DNA from: Vibrio ostreicida | Lineage (GTDB): Bacteria; Pseudomonadota; Gammaproteobacteria; Enterobacterales; Vibrionaceae | Assembly: GCF_013074385.2 (NCBI RefSeq) | Contig: NZ_JABEYA020000007.1 | Location: 124,001 to 188,000 of the forward strand | Direction: 5' to 3' | Length of the DNA stretch: 64,000 bases | Shown: positions 8,854-20,027 of the stretch, piece by piece | Layout of the letters: the number at the start of each line of letters is the position of its first letter | Numbering within the stretch: position 1 is the stretch's first letter | Program-made: the position numbers and the translations under genes | Notes under the pieces: generated by a model | The model's input: the letters and a program-made list of their open reading frames with translations, nothing else | Database searches by the model: none | What the model was told of the DNA's origin: nothing

Positions 8854-9309
8854 ATGAATGGTGGAGTATGGTTACTCGCATTCACTATTAGCTGCACGAG
8901 TTTCGTCACTCGTGCTTGCACTTACGATGGTCAGTTTCGCAACCCATTTGCCGAAAGTTATCCCGGCTCTATTGATGTTGCCATATCAACCTTTGATGCA
9001 TTAAACACAGGACGTATACAAGACGTGAAACCATTGAAAGGACAGCAAGGCCTGACACGTGCTAGTTGGTGGTTAAAACTGTTCATCAATAAATATGAGA
9101 ACGAACTCAAATCGGTCACTTATATCTATTTAATCGATAGCCACCTTTGGTCAAAGGTATCAAGAGATAACAGGCTTGATATCCATATACCAACGCCGTT
9201 TATGGAAAAAGAGCCCGTGTTATTACTGAGCGAAGCCGCATTAAATGCGCTTGTAAACGGCAACGTCGACTTAAATGGCGCAAAAATATTGGGCATTGCT
9301 CGGTTTTAG
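8854..9309 (+). CDS. Small secreted protein of unknown function
   Basis: 151 residues with an N-terminal hydrophobic stretch and a possible signal-peptidase site near residue 21-22 (FVTRA then CTYDG). The mature part has motifs I do not recognise (YPGSIDVAISTFDAL, ASWWLKLFINKYE). It ends in LLLSEAALNALVNGNVDLNGAKILGIARF-like sequence, which reads like a helix followed by a strand. It starts 9 nt after the alkylsulfatase stop, behind GGAGACGGTC, so a joint role in the periplasm is likely. No function can be assigned from sequence. A 3' hairpin at 9384-9434 separates it from the convergent his operon. Confidence 0.7.
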   Translation: MNGGVWLLAFTISCTSFVTRACTYDGQFRNPFAESYPGSIDVAISTFDALNTGRIQDVKPLKGQQGLTRASWWLKLFINKYENELKSVTYIYLIDSHLWSKVSRDNRLDIHIPTPFMEKEPVLLLSEAALNALVNGNVDLNGAKILGIARF

Positions 9310-9383
9310 TGACAAGAGTAACCAGATAAGTTTGTATCACAAAGATAGGGGCGTATCTGGAGATCTCGATAAATATGAATTGA

Positions 9384-9434
9384 AACGCCCATTAGCCATC
9401 AAAACCCATTGGGCTGTAATGGCTTATGGGCGTT
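9384..9434. terminator. Long inverted repeat at the 3' end of the his operon
   Basis: AACGCCCATTAGCCAT (9384-9399) and ATGGCTTATGGGCGTT (9419-9434) pair over 16 positions with one mismatch, around an 18-nt loop. It lies just beyond the hisIE stop and beyond the convergent secreted-protein gene. It may end or protect both transcripts. A strong T-run is lacking, so a simple intrinsic terminator is not certain. Confidence 0.55.
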
Positions 9435-9441
9435 GTTCACG

Positions 9442-10088
9442 TTATTTATGGCGCTCTTTTAATTTGTTCACCACATCGTTCATCGATAAGCCTTGGTCTT
9501 GAAGAAGAACCATCAAGTGGTAAATCAAATCTGCTGATTCACACACTAATTCCGCCTTATCGCCCGACGTCGCCGCAAGCGCGACTTCAACGCCTTCTTC
9601 GCCCACTTTTTGCGAAATACGCTTGGTGCCACGGGCATAGAGACTGGCAGTATAAGAAGACTCAGGGTCTGCGTCCTTGCGGGCAGCCAGTAACTGCTCA
9701 AGCTGATGAAGCCACACCATCTGAGACTCTTCTTGCTTGTCTCCATCCCAACACGTTGTTGTACCTGTATGGCACGTTGGACCAATGGGATTAACTTTAA
9801 CCAGTAAGGTGTCGCTGTCACAGTCCAAGGCGATATTTTGCAGTTGCAATACGTTGCCCGACGTTTCACCTTTCGTCCAAAGACGCTCTTTGGTGCGAGA
9901 GAAAAACGTCACATTACCTGTTTCACCGGTTTTCTCAAGTGCTGCTGGGTTCATGTATCCCATCATTAACACTTGGCTTGACTGGTAATCTTGAACAATC
10001 GCTGGCACTAAGCCATCGACTTTTTCCCAGTTAATACGCTCTGACAATGCGCCTACTTCTGTTTTTGATAAGCTTGCGGTTTCAAAAC

Positions 10089-10092
<4 letters not shown>
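9442..10092 (-). CDS. hisI: Phosphoribosyl-AMP cyclohydrolase / phosphoribosyl-ATP pyrophosphatase
   Basis: 216-residue bifunctional HisIE, catalysing steps 2 and 3 of histidine synthesis. The N-terminal cyclohydrolase part (about 20-125) shows the [13 protein letters not shown] aspartate cluster and the zinc-cysteine region [10 protein letters not shown]. The C-terminal pyrophosphohydrolase part (about 130-216) shows [12 protein letters not shown]. It is the last gene of the operon and overlaps hisF by 4 nt (ATGA), indicating translational coupling. Length and fusion order are those of enterobacterial and Vibrio HisIE. Confidence 0.97.
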
Positions 10093-11581
<1,489 letters not shown>

Positions 11582-11624
11582 TTACATTCCTTATATGGCA
11601 ACGTTAGCCGCTGCCTAATCCTTA

Positions 11625-12239
11625 TTACAATTCCAAGAAGTTCTGAATCAGCTTAGAGCCAGCTTTCGAAGATCGCTCTGGGTGGAACTGAACCCCGTAG
11701 TAATTGCCACTTTGAACCGCCGCAGTGAACGGATTACCGTAATCACATTGTGCGATTGTGTCGTCGCCTACTGGCATTGCGAAGCTATGAACAAAGTAGA
11801 AGTATTCGCCTTCTTCAATGTCTTTAAATAGAGGGTGATTAGGTGTTGCCGTTACAGTGTTCCACCCCATGTGCGGTAATGGCAAGTCGCCCATTTCAAG
11901 TAAACGAACTTCACCATCACACAAACCTAGGCATTCCACTAACTCGTCAGCCTTTTGGCCTTTCTCTTGTGACAGTTTGCCTAACAGCTGCATACCTAAA
12001 CAGATACCTAGCAGAGGCATCTCTACTTGCTTCACAAGGGTAACAAGGTCACGCTCTTGCAGGTTCTTCATTGCCTCACTTGCTGTACCTACACCGGGTA
12101 GGAATAGCTTGTCGGCAGCAAGAACCACTTCTGGTTCTTTTGAAATGTCAACGACGTACCCCAGACGTTCAATCGCAAACTTCACCGAAGAAACGTTGGC
12201 ACAACCCGTATCAATAATAACGACTTTCTGCTCTTTCAT
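11625..12239 (-). CDS. hisH: Imidazole glycerol phosphate synthase glutaminase subunit
   Basis: 204-residue class I glutamine amidotransferase that supplies ammonia to HisF. The nucleophile Cys lies in [12 protein letters not shown], and the His-Glu pair in [12 protein letters not shown] completes the triad. [11 protein letters not shown] is the oxyanion strand region. The start follows the hisB stop by 9 nt. Length is typical. Confidence 0.98.
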   Translation of the reverse strand: MKEQKVVIIDTGCANVSSVKFAIERLGYVVDISKEPEVVLAADKLFLPGVGTASEAMKNLQERDLVTLVKQVEMPLLGICLGMQLLGKLSQEKGQKADELVECLGLCDGEVRLLEMGDLPLPHMGWNTVTATPNHPLFKDIEEGEYFYFVHSFAMPVGDDTIAQCDYGNPFTAAVQSGNYYGVQFHPERSSKAGSKLIQNFLEL

Positions 12240-12248
12240 ACCGATTCC

Positions 12249-13337
12249 TTAAAGGACGCCTTTGCTGCTTGGTAACTCGTTACCTTCAACTTTGATTGCT
12301 TGGCGAAGAGTACGACCAAACGCTTTGAATAGGCTCTCAATGATGTGGTGATCATTATTGCCATCAGAAGAAAGGTGCAGCGTACAAGCCAACGTATCAG
12401 TTAGAGAGCGGAAAAAGTGAACCACCATCTCTGTTGAAAGATCACCCACTTGCTCACGGCTGAACTTAGCATCGAATTTCAGGTATGGACGGCCAGAAAG
12501 GTCTAACGCACACTGAGCCAAACACTCATCCATTGGTAAGCTGAAACCGAAACGGCCGATACCACGTTTGTCGCCTAATGCTTCTTTTAGTGCTTCGCCT
12601 AACGCAAGAGCGGTATCTTCTACTGTATGGTGATCATCAATGTGTAAGTCGCCCTTCACCGTCAGGTTCATTTGGAAACCACCGTGTGTCGCGATTTGGT
12701 CAAGCATATGGTCGAAGAAGCCCATGCCAGTATCGATCTTATTGCCACCGGTTTCATCAAGGTTTACGGCTACCTTGATATCGGTTTCTTTCGTGGTACG
12801 AACTACTTCAGCAACGCGTGCATTAACCGTCAGATCTTTAACGATTTGTGGCCAGTTAAGTGTGCCTTCGGTTTCCGCATCCGGGCCATATTGAATACCG
12901 CGGATCGCCATATTCTCTGCCAGTTGAAGATCCGTCATTCGGTCGCCAATCACAACAGAGTGTTGGAAGTCGACTTTACCGCCTTGTAGATACTCTTTAA
13001 CCATACCCAGTTTGGGCTTGCGGCAAGAGCAGTCGTCTTCGTCAAAGTGAGGGCAAATAAGCACGTCGTCAAACTGAACGCCTTGAGATTCGAAGAACTC
13101 CATCATCATATTGTGTGGCGCATCGAACTCTTCTTGTGGGTAGCTATCGGTACCTAGACCATCTTGGTTAGTGACCATCACTAAGCGGTAACCAGCATCT
13201 TGCAAAGCAAGCAGGCTAGGAATCACTAGCGGTTCGAATTTTAGCTTGTCTAAACGGTCTACTTGAAAGTCCACGGGCGGCTCAACAATTAAGGTGCCGT
13301 CACGGTCGATAAAAAGTATTTTCTGTTGTTTACTCAC
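12249..13337 (-). CDS. hisB: Histidinol-phosphatase / imidazoleglycerol-phosphate dehydratase
   Basis: 362-residue bifunctional HisB as in Enterobacteria and Vibrio. The N-terminal HAD phosphatase (about 1-165) shows FIDRDGTL and the zinc-binding stretch [14 protein letters not shown]. The C-terminal dehydratase (about 170-362) shows the two metal-binding histidine motifs, [14 protein letters not shown] and [12 protein letters not shown]. It catalyses dehydration of IGP and, after HisC, dephosphorylation of histidinol phosphate. A 129-nt gap separates it from hisC, the only large gap inside the operon. Confidence 0.98.
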   Translation of the reverse strand: MSKQQKILFIDRDGTLIVEPPVDFQVDRLDKLKFEPLVIPSLLALQDAGYRLVMVTNQDGLGTDSYPQEEFDAPHNMMMEFFESQGVQFDDVLICPHFDEDDCSCRKPKLGMVKEYLQGGKVDFQHSVVIGDRMTDLQLAENMAIRGIQYGPDAETEGTLNWPQIVKDLTVNARVAEVVRTTKETDIKVAVNLDETGGNKIDTGMGFFDHMLDQIATHGGFQMNLTVKGDLHIDDHHTVEDTALALGEALKEALGDKRGIGRFGFSLPMDECLAQCALDLSGRPYLKFDAKFSREQVGDLSTEMVVHFFRSLTDTLACTLHLSSDGNNDHHIIESLFKAFGRTLRQAIKVEGNELPSSKGVL

Positions 13338-13466
13338 TTGAACTTCCTTTTAAGTTTAAATCTGGTGGCCTAGCTAAAATCAAACGCTAGCCCAAAATAT
13401 TGATTTCACTTGCCAGCCCAATTAATCAAATCAAACTGGCAACTATTATTACTGGTAAGCCTTTCG
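13338..13466 (-). other. 129-nt spacer between hisC and hisB with an inverted repeat
   Basis: All other his junctions overlap or are under 45 nt. This spacer holds TTGCCAG (13410-13416) and CTGGCAA (13436-13442), a perfect 7-bp inverted repeat with a 19-nt loop. It also holds a looser GCTAG-type repeat nearer hisB. It may be a processing or pausing site, an internal promoter region, or decayed sequence. Confidence 0.4.
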
Positions 13467-14510
<1,044 letters not shown>

Positions 14511-14516
14511 CTACCC

Positions 14517-15818
14517 TTATTTCGCTTTATTTAACTTTTCAACTCGGATGGTCACAGCACGTTTGTGTGCATCCAAGCCTTCGGCTTCTGCCATTGTCAC
14601 TACTGTTGGTGCTAGGCCTTTCAAACCTTCAGCTGTTAACTCTTGTACCGTCATTCGCTTAGAGAAGTCAGCCAAGCCTAGGCTTGAATACGTCTTGGTA
14701 TAACCGTAAGTCGGAAGAACGTGGTTTGTGCCTGATGCGTAATCACCTGCCGATTCTGGAGACCAGTCACCAAGGAAAATTGAGCCTGCATTATCGAGCA
14801 ATGGCAACAATTCACGTGGATTCTTGGTTTGAACGATCAAGTGCTCGGGACCGTAGAAGTTCGAAATCGCAATCGCTTGAGTGAGCGATTCAGCAATGAT
14901 GATTAAGCTTGAAGCCAATGCTTGCTGAGCGATATTCGCTCGAGACAGTGCTTTCAGTTGCTTCTGAACCGCTTCTGTTACTTGGTCTGCAACCACTGGA
15001 GATGGCGTTACTAGTACAACCTGAGAATCAGGACCGTGCTCTGCTTGGCTTAACAAATCTGCCGCAATGAAGTCTGCATCTGCCGTTTCATCGGCTATCA
15101 CTAACACTTCAGACGGGCCAGCTGGCATATCAATCGCCGCGCCGCGGAAGTCATTGCTGACTTGACGCTTTGCTTCCGTTACATAGGCATTACCCGGGCC
15201 GAAGATCTTATCGACTTTAGCCACACTCTCGGTGCCGTAAGCCATGGCAGCCACCGCTTGGCCACCACCAACGTTGTAAACCTCGTCGATCTTACAAAGC
15301 TGAGCGACATACAAGATTTCATCAGCGATGGGCGGAGGTGAACAAAGCACAACCTTACGGCAACCGGCGATTTGAGCGGGTACACCTAACATAAGAACCG
15401 TTGACGGAAGTGGCGCACTGCCACCCGGAATATAAAGGCCAACAGTATGAATAGCACGTGTCACTTGCTCACACACAACGCCCGGCTGTGTTTCAACCTT
15501 AATGGACTGAGGCTTCTGAGCTTCGTGAAACTTAGCAATATTGCTGTAAGCTTGCTCTAACGCTTGTTTCATCTCTGGTGTTAGACGAGCACTCGCCGAT
15601 TCGATCTCATCCGAACTGACTCGGATAGATTCTGGCGTCACACCATCAAACTTTGCGGTCAGCGCTTTAAGCGCGGCATCGCCTTCATTTCGTACTTTTG
15701 CAATAACATCAGAAACAGTCGCTGTGATGTTTGCACCTTCAGTAATAGCTGGACGCTCTAATACCGAGTCTTGCTGTGATTCACTTAAAGATTGCCAAAC
15801 AACGGTTCTCATCGTCAC
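14517..15818 (-). CDS. hisD: Histidinol dehydrogenase
   Basis: 433 residues, the zinc enzyme that oxidises histidinol to histidine in the last two steps. It carries the family signature region [17 protein letters not shown] and, further on, [12 protein letters not shown] and [13 protein letters not shown], with the usual catalytic Glu-His neighbourhood YGPEHLIV. Its start overlaps the end of hisG by one base. Length is normal. Confidence 0.98.
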   Translation of the reverse strand: MTMRTVVWQSLSESQQDSVLERPAITEGANITATVSDVIAKVRNEGDAALKALTAKFDGVTPESIRVSSDEIESASARLTPEMKQALEQAYSNIAKFHEAQKPQSIKVETQPGVVCEQVTRAIHTVGLYIPGGSAPLPSTVLMLGVPAQIAGCRKVVLCSPPPIADEILYVAQLCKIDEVYNVGGGQAVAAMAYGTESVAKVDKIFGPGNAYVTEAKRQVSNDFRGAAIDMPAGPSEVLVIADETADADFIAADLLSQAEHGPDSQVVLVTPSPVVADQVTEAVQKQLKALSRANIAQQALASSLIIIAESLTQAIAISNFYGPEHLIVQTKNPRELLPLLDNAGSIFLGDWSPESAGDYASGTNHVLPTYGYTKTYSSLGLADFSKRMTVQELTAEGLKGLAPTVVTMAEAEGLDAHKRAVTIRVEKLNKAK

Positions 15819-16714
15819 TACCCCATCATTTTTTCGATTGGTAATACTAGAATCGAGCTTGCACCCAACTCTTTAAGCTGTTCCATTGTTTCCCAGAACA
15901 AGTTCTCTGTACTGACTAGGTGAACGGCAACTTTGTCTTTGTCTGTTGATAGTGGAAGAACCGTCGGATCTTCAGCACCAGGCAATAGTGCTTTGATTTG
16001 CTCTAGCTGAGAGGTTGGTGCGTGAAGCATGATGTACTTCGACTCTTTCGCTTGCTGAACACCCTGCATACGAGTCAGGAGTTTTTCAATCAATGCGGTT
16101 TTGTCTGCGTCGAACTCACCAACACGTTGAATCAGTGTTGCTTTAGATTGGAAAATCACTTCCGCTTCTTTCAAGCCGTTTGCTTCAAGCGTTGCACCGG
16201 TTGAAACCAAATCAGAGATGGCGTCAGATAGGCCCGCGCGAGGAGCAACTTCAACCGAACCTGTTAGCATACAAGTACTGAATTCAACGCCCTGCTCATC
16301 CATGTAGGCTTTCAGTAGTTGTGGGTACGTTGTCGCAATACGTTTACCCGCGAGATCTTGTGGGCCGTTGTAGACTTCATCTTTGTTGATAGCGATAGAA
16401 AGCCGGCAACCACCGAAGTCGAGGCGGCGCAGCGCAACAAACTGATTGGGTTCACCAAGCGCCTGTCGGTCCAGACGTACTTCTTCTAACTCATTCTCGC
16501 CAATAAATCCAAGATCGACAACCCCATCCATAATCAGTCCGGGAATATCATCATCCCGAACCAACAAAAGATCGATGGGCATGTTGAGTGAATGAACCAC
16601 TAAACGCTCACCCATAATATTAAACTTAACCCCACATTTTTTAAGCAGTTCTTGGCATTCTTGACTCAAACGACCTTTCTTTTGAATGGCAATTCTTAGG
16701 CGCTGTGTTTGCAT
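15818..16714 (-). CDS. hisG: ATP phosphoribosyltransferase, long form
   Basis: 298 residues, matching the long hexameric HisG with a C-terminal ACT-like regulatory domain that binds histidine. It catalyses the committed first step, joining ATP and PRPP. The PRPP-binding loop region [21 protein letters not shown] is intact. It is the first structural gene of the operon, about 150 nt downstream of the hisL leader peptide gene, with the attenuator between them. Confidence 0.98.
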   Translation of the reverse strand: MQTQRLRIAIQKKGRLSQECQELLKKCGVKFNIMGERLVVHSLNMPIDLLLVRDDDIPGLIMDGVVDLGFIGENELEEVRLDRQALGEPNQFVALRRLDFGGCRLSIAINKDEVYNGPQDLAGKRIATTYPQLLKAYMDEQGVEFSTCMLTGSVEVAPRAGLSDAISDLVSTGATLEANGLKEAEVIFQSKATLIQRVGEFDADKTALIEKLLTRMQGVQQAKESKYIMLHAPTSQLEQIKALLPGAEDPTVLPLSTDKDKVAVHLVSTENLFWETMEQLKELGASSILVLPIEKMMG

Positions 16715-16757
16715 TGCTGTTATCCCTGTGCAAATTAATTTTTAAATCAGTAAAACT

Positions 16758-16789
16758 AAAAAACCCCCGAGAGGTTTGCTCTCCGGGGG
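16758..16789 (-). terminator. Histidine attenuator terminator
   Basis: On the minus strand CCCCCGGAGAG, a short loop and CTCTCGGGGG form a strong GC stem with one bulged G. Six T follow (16763 to 16758). It lies between the five-His leader peptide and hisG, where classical his attenuation requires it. When histidyl-tRNA is scarce, the ribosome stalls on the His codons and an alternative fold should release this terminator. Confidence 0.9.
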
Positions 16790-16863
16790 TTTAGAATCTT
16801 ATGTGTTCGACTTCTTCATCCGGGAGAGCGGGTCCCCCGGTCATGCGTACATCTCCCGAAAGA

Positions 16864-16911
16864 CTAAAAGGGATGATGATGGTGATGGAAATTAATAACA
16901 AAATTACGCAT
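16864..16911 (-). CDS. hisL: his operon leader peptide
   Basis: A 15-codon frame, ATG to TAG, encodes MRNFVINFHHHHHPF with five consecutive histidine codons. It lies immediately upstream of the attenuator hairpin and hisG. Enterobacterial HisL has seven histidines in a row and works as the sensor of charged histidyl-tRNA. The stop codon lies about 75 nt before the terminator stem, leaving room for the pause and antiterminator hairpins (inference). Confidence 0.93.
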   Translation of the reverse strand: MRNFVINFHHHHHPF

Positions 16912-17014
16912 GTTTAGTCGCTCAATTCTTTCATTGGTTTAAAACACACTAACCAAGCCAAGATTATTTTTCAACTAAAAAGTTAAGGATTTTCCATATT
17001 TGTACATGACAAAT

Positions 17015-17041
17015 AAAAAGGGCGCCTCAGCGCCCTTTTTT
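17015..17041. terminator. Terminator after the NhaC-type transporter gene
   Basis: GGGCGC (17020-17025), CTCA loop, GCGCCC (17030-17035), flanked by A5 on one side and T6 on the other. It works in either direction. It ends transcription of the transporter gene, whose stop is 24 nt away, before the his promoter region. Confidence 0.9.
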
Positions 17042-17064
17042 GACTCAATATTTAAAACGAGCGG

Positions 17065-18675
17065 TTACGCTTTGGAACAGCGTGCCATTTTTGCTTTGGA
17101 TAGCATCGACAATACACAACAAACACCGATAAAAGAGGCGCTTGAAGCGGCAAACGCGATCGCAACAGAAGCTGTGATCCCAAGCGTGATAAAGCCAACA
17201 CTGGACACCGCAGCGACTGAAAGCGCATAAGGAAGTTGAGTCGCCACATGATCAATATGGTTGCAGCGAGCGCCTGTCGAAGACAGTATGGTGGTATCAG
17301 AGATAGGTGAGCAATGATCACCGAAAACCGAACCCGCTAATACCGCGCTCAACATCGGCAACATCAATGTAATGTCAGTGGCCCCTGCCATATCACCAGC
17401 AATCGGCAGCATTATACCAAATGTCCCCCATGAGGTACCGGTTGAGAATGCCATCAAGCCAGATAGCAAAAACAAAATGACTGGCAACCAATGGGGATTG
17501 ATATTACCTTGAGCAAGCGTTGACAAATATTTACCCGTATTCATATCACCAATAACAGAGCCTATCGTCCACGCAAAGAAAAGAATCAAAATCGCGCCAA
17601 ACATAGACTTAGCGCCGATCCAAAGCGTGCGTGATATTTCACCGAATGAAATCCGTTGCTTTACTACAGTAAATAACGCAACAGCAAGCCCGACTAAGCC
17701 GCCATAAATGAGAGACGCACCGACATCAGTGTTCTCAAAAGCGCCCAACAGACTGAATGCCTTACCATCAGCATGTAAAGCCTCACCACCTGTAAAAATC
17801 ATTGAGGCAATGGTTGCGACAATAAGAAAAACGATGGGTAAAATCAGGTCAAAAACTTTACCACTCTCACTTTCTCTAATATCGAGCTCTTCATTGATAT
17901 CATGCGCCTGCTGAACATTGTCATCTTGTTCATTTTCAAAGCCATGCCCTTGGGAAGCCGCAATCTCGTGAACACGCATCTTACCTATATCAAGGCCAAA
18001 CCACGCCACAGCAAACACCATCAGCAGGGCAAATACCGCATAGAAGTTCATCGGGATCAAACGAACATAAGCGCCCAACGCGGAGTACTCTGTAATACCG
18101 TGTGAAACGAGAATACCCCCAATAATAGTCATGATGTAAGCCCCCCAACTAGAGGCAGGCATAATCACACACATGGGAGCGGCGGTAGAATCGAGGATAT
18201 AGGCCAATTTAGCACGCGACACATAGAACCTATCAGTCACAGGACGCGAGATAGCACCGACGGCCAAACTATTAAAATAGTCGTCAACGAAAATAAAAAC
18301 ACCAAGAAAGGCGGCCAGTAATTTGGAACCACGTTTACTTTTAACGCGAGTCTGTGCCCATTCGGCAAAAGCCCGAGTCCCCCCCGAGAGAGTAAGCAGC
18401 GCAGTCATCATACCGAGTAACAGCAGGAAACCGACAATACTCATATTCCAAGTATTGATGCCACCGTCTTCAACCACCACACTGGAGACTGTCGAGCGGA
18501 GATAGCTCAGCGTATCACCAAATAAATAGTCGTTAAGGAGGAAAGCGCCAAGCGCTATACCAACACCGAGGGACACCAGTACACGACGGGTGATGATTGC
18601 CAGACTCAACGCGACCAATGGCGGTAGCAAGGAGATAGGAGATGATGCAAAATCAATTAAATTCATGATCTTCAA
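17065..18675 (-). CDS. lysW: NhaC-superfamily transporter under a lysine riboswitch, probable lysine permease
   Basis: 536 residues with about a dozen hydrophobic membrane segments. It has typical NhaC-family marks such as FIFVDDYFNSLAVG, DSTAAPMCVIMPASSWGAY, STGTSWGTFGIMLP and VFGDHCSPISDTTILSS. A hydrophilic loop near residue 235-265 is rich in Asp and Glu. Such proteins are usually annotated as Na+/H+ antiporters. The upstream leader is a lysine riboswitch, and NhaC relatives with this leader were proposed as lysine transporters (LysW), so lysine uptake or exchange is the better prediction here. It is transcribed alone, between hns (divergent) and the his operon. The substrate is inferred from regulation, not from sequence. 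Confidence 0.75.
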   Translation of the reverse strand: MKIMNLIDFASSPISLLPPLVALSLAIITRRVLVSLGVGIALGAFLLNDYLFGDTLSYLRSTVSSVVVEDGGINTWNMSIVGFLLLLGMMTALLTLSGGTRAFAEWAQTRVKSKRGSKLLAAFLGVFIFVDDYFNSLAVGAISRPVTDRFYVSRAKLAYILDSTAAPMCVIMPASSWGAYIMTIIGGILVSHGITEYSALGAYVRLIPMNFYAVFALLMVFAVAWFGLDIGKMRVHEIAASQGHGFENEQDDNVQQAHDINEELDIRESESGKVFDLILPIVFLIVATIASMIFTGGEALHADGKAFSLLGAFENTDVGASLIYGGLVGLAVALFTVVKQRISFGEISRTLWIGAKSMFGAILILFFAWTIGSVIGDMNTGKYLSTLAQGNINPHWLPVILFLLSGLMAFSTGTSWGTFGIMLPIAGDMAGATDITLMLPMLSAVLAGSVFGDHCSPISDTTILSSTGARCNHIDHVATQLPYALSVAAVSSVGFITLGITASVAIAFAASSASFIGVCCVLSMLSKAKMARCSKA

Positions 18676-18777
18676 AAACCAGTAATAAGGTTAGAGATCT
18701 ACTGCAGAAAAACGCAAGATGCTATATCTCGACATTTATTTGGAATGAGCGACGGGGGAGCAAGTACTCCACCCAAC

Positions 18778-18960
18778 CCTACAGTAGCGCTCCATAGTTT
18801 CAAAAAAATTATAGACTATGGCAGTGTTACCCCTTTCGGGCGTAACCCCAGCGAGCCTCTTTGATCGGGAGACTCACTTCGGCAAAACAACCTTTCGTAT
18901 CGCTCATTGGCATCACCCCAGCAAATACTACTTATTCATTTTGCGCCTCTACCGCGATCG
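18778..18960 (-). ncRNA. Lysine riboswitch (L box)
   Basis: The minus-strand leader of the NhaC-type gene contains the conserved lysine-aptamer blocks in order: TAGAGGCGC, then AAGTA, the GAAAGG region, GCCGAA, CTGG, CTGCC and finally GGAGCGCTACTGTAG, which closes the P1 side. The long P3-P4 arms are also visible (for example GGGGTTACGCCCGAAAGG and its partner). Lysine binding normally shuts off the downstream gene. The switch between aptamer and coding start (about 100 nt) has a GGAG...CTCC hairpin but no strong T-run, so the output mechanism is not clear. I recognised this from memory of the consensus. Confidence 0.9.
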
Positions 18961-18975
18961 CTGAAACTTAACACT

Positions 18976-19005
18976 ACTATCGAGGTTAACCAACAGTAAT
19001 GTAAA
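18976..19005 (-). promoter_or_regulatory. Probable sigma-70 promoter of the lysine riboswitch transcript
   Basis: On the minus strand TTTACA (19000-19005), an 18-nt spacer and GATAGT (18976-18981). Transcription would start near 18968, just before the aptamer. This is judged by eye. Confidence 0.45.
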
Positions 19006-19545
19006 CATAGCATCGCATTAGGTGGCGGCTATTGTACTTAGTTTAGTTACCATTTCAATACATTATTCTTGAAAATGCTTTGGCTATTATTTCACGACCA
19101 ATACGTACTTTCATCATTGTTCATACTCTCGGCTAAAAATGGGATCGATTCCAAGATGGAGATTCCGACGAACTCGTTCTATGTTTGTATAAACACATTA
19201 TTCATTTATCCATTGAATAAGAATATTTACAAAAAACATAGGTTATTAAGAAACAGTCAGTGTAAAGCTATAAAAATGTCAGGATATAATCAGAATCGTC
19301 AGAGTTCTCAATAAATACCCTGACATCTATGAAACTCATTCATTATTACTAGAAACAAAATCACAAAAAAAATTGATACTTTATGCAACATGGTTAACTT
19401 AATTAGCAAGAATTCTCTCAGTATCTAAGATTTTAAGTGTCCGTATAATAATTTTTTAAGGCTATTTAACTTGAAAATATTGTATTACGGATAATACAGG
19501 TTTAGTATTTATTCCATCGATGCTTTTAATAAAATAGGATATTAC
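19006..19545. other. AT-rich regulatory region upstream of hns
   Basis: About 540 nt, strongly AT-rich, with many A/T tracts and no convincing gene. It holds the hns promoter and long leader. The nucleotide bias fits H-NS autoregulation, but no specific operator can be named. A plus-strand frame of 81 codons at 19069-19314 has no ribosome site. Confidence 0.5.
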
Positions 19546-19953
19546 ATGTCTGAACTAACGAAAACTCTATTAAACATTCGCAGCCTTCGTGCTTTCGCTC
19601 GTGAACTAACGTTTGAACAACTAGAAGAAGCTCTGGATAAATTATCGGTAGTCGTTGCAGAACGCAAAGAAGCAGCAGACGCAGAGCGTGAAGCGATGGC
19701 AGCGCAAGAAGCAAAACTTGCCGATATCGCTGACCAAATTAAACAGCTCGGTCTGGATAAAGACATGGTTATCTCCGCATTAGCAGGCGAAGCATCAGGG
19801 AAACAAAAATCAAAACGTGCACCTCGTCCAGCAAAATACAAATATATCGATGGCAGTGGTGATGAAAAAACTTGGACAGGCCAAGGACGTACACCTTCAG
19901 CAATACAAGAACAAATTGATTCAGGTAAGTCTTTGAATGATTTCCTAATTTAA
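19546..19953 (+). CDS. hns: Nucleoid-associated silencing protein H-NS
   Basis: 135 residues, the usual H-NS size. The N-terminal helical dimerisation region (about 1-70) is followed by a basic linker (GKQKSKRAPRPAKY) and the DNA-binding domain (about 90-135) with the core loop TWTGQGRTP, which inserts into the minor groove of AT-rich DNA. In Vibrio it silences acquired and virulence genes. Here it is monocistronic, with a terminator 35 nt after its stop. The AT-rich accessory ends of this window are likely targets (inference). Confidence 0.97.
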   Translation: MSELTKTLLNIRSLRAFARELTFEQLEEALDKLSVVVAERKEAADAEREAMAAQEAKLADIADQIKQLGLDKDMVISALAGEASGKQKSKRAPRPAKYKYIDGSGDEKTWTGQGRTPSAIQEQIDSGKSLNDFLI

Positions 19954-19987
19954 TCTTCCTGACTAAAAAAACACTTTCTTGCATATA

Positions 19988-20014
19988 AAAAGGCCTCGCA
20001 ATTGCGAGGCCTTA
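19988..20014. terminator. Bidirectional terminator between hns and gsk
   Basis: AAGGCCTCGCAATTGCGAGGCCTT is a perfect palindrome (19990-20013) flanked by A on one side and T on the other. It lies between two convergent genes. Confidence 0.9.
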
Positions 20015-20027
20015 TCATTTAAGAAAA

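Noticed and set aside
17000..17230. Plus-strand 76-codon frame
   Set aside because: It runs through the bidirectional terminator and antisense to the NhaC-type gene.
17065..18675. Label as Na+/H+ antiporter
   Set aside because: Not excluded, but the lysine riboswitch makes lysine transport the better-supported call.
19069..19314. 81-codon frame upstream of hns
   Set aside because: No ribosome site, AT-driven composition and no recognisable domain.
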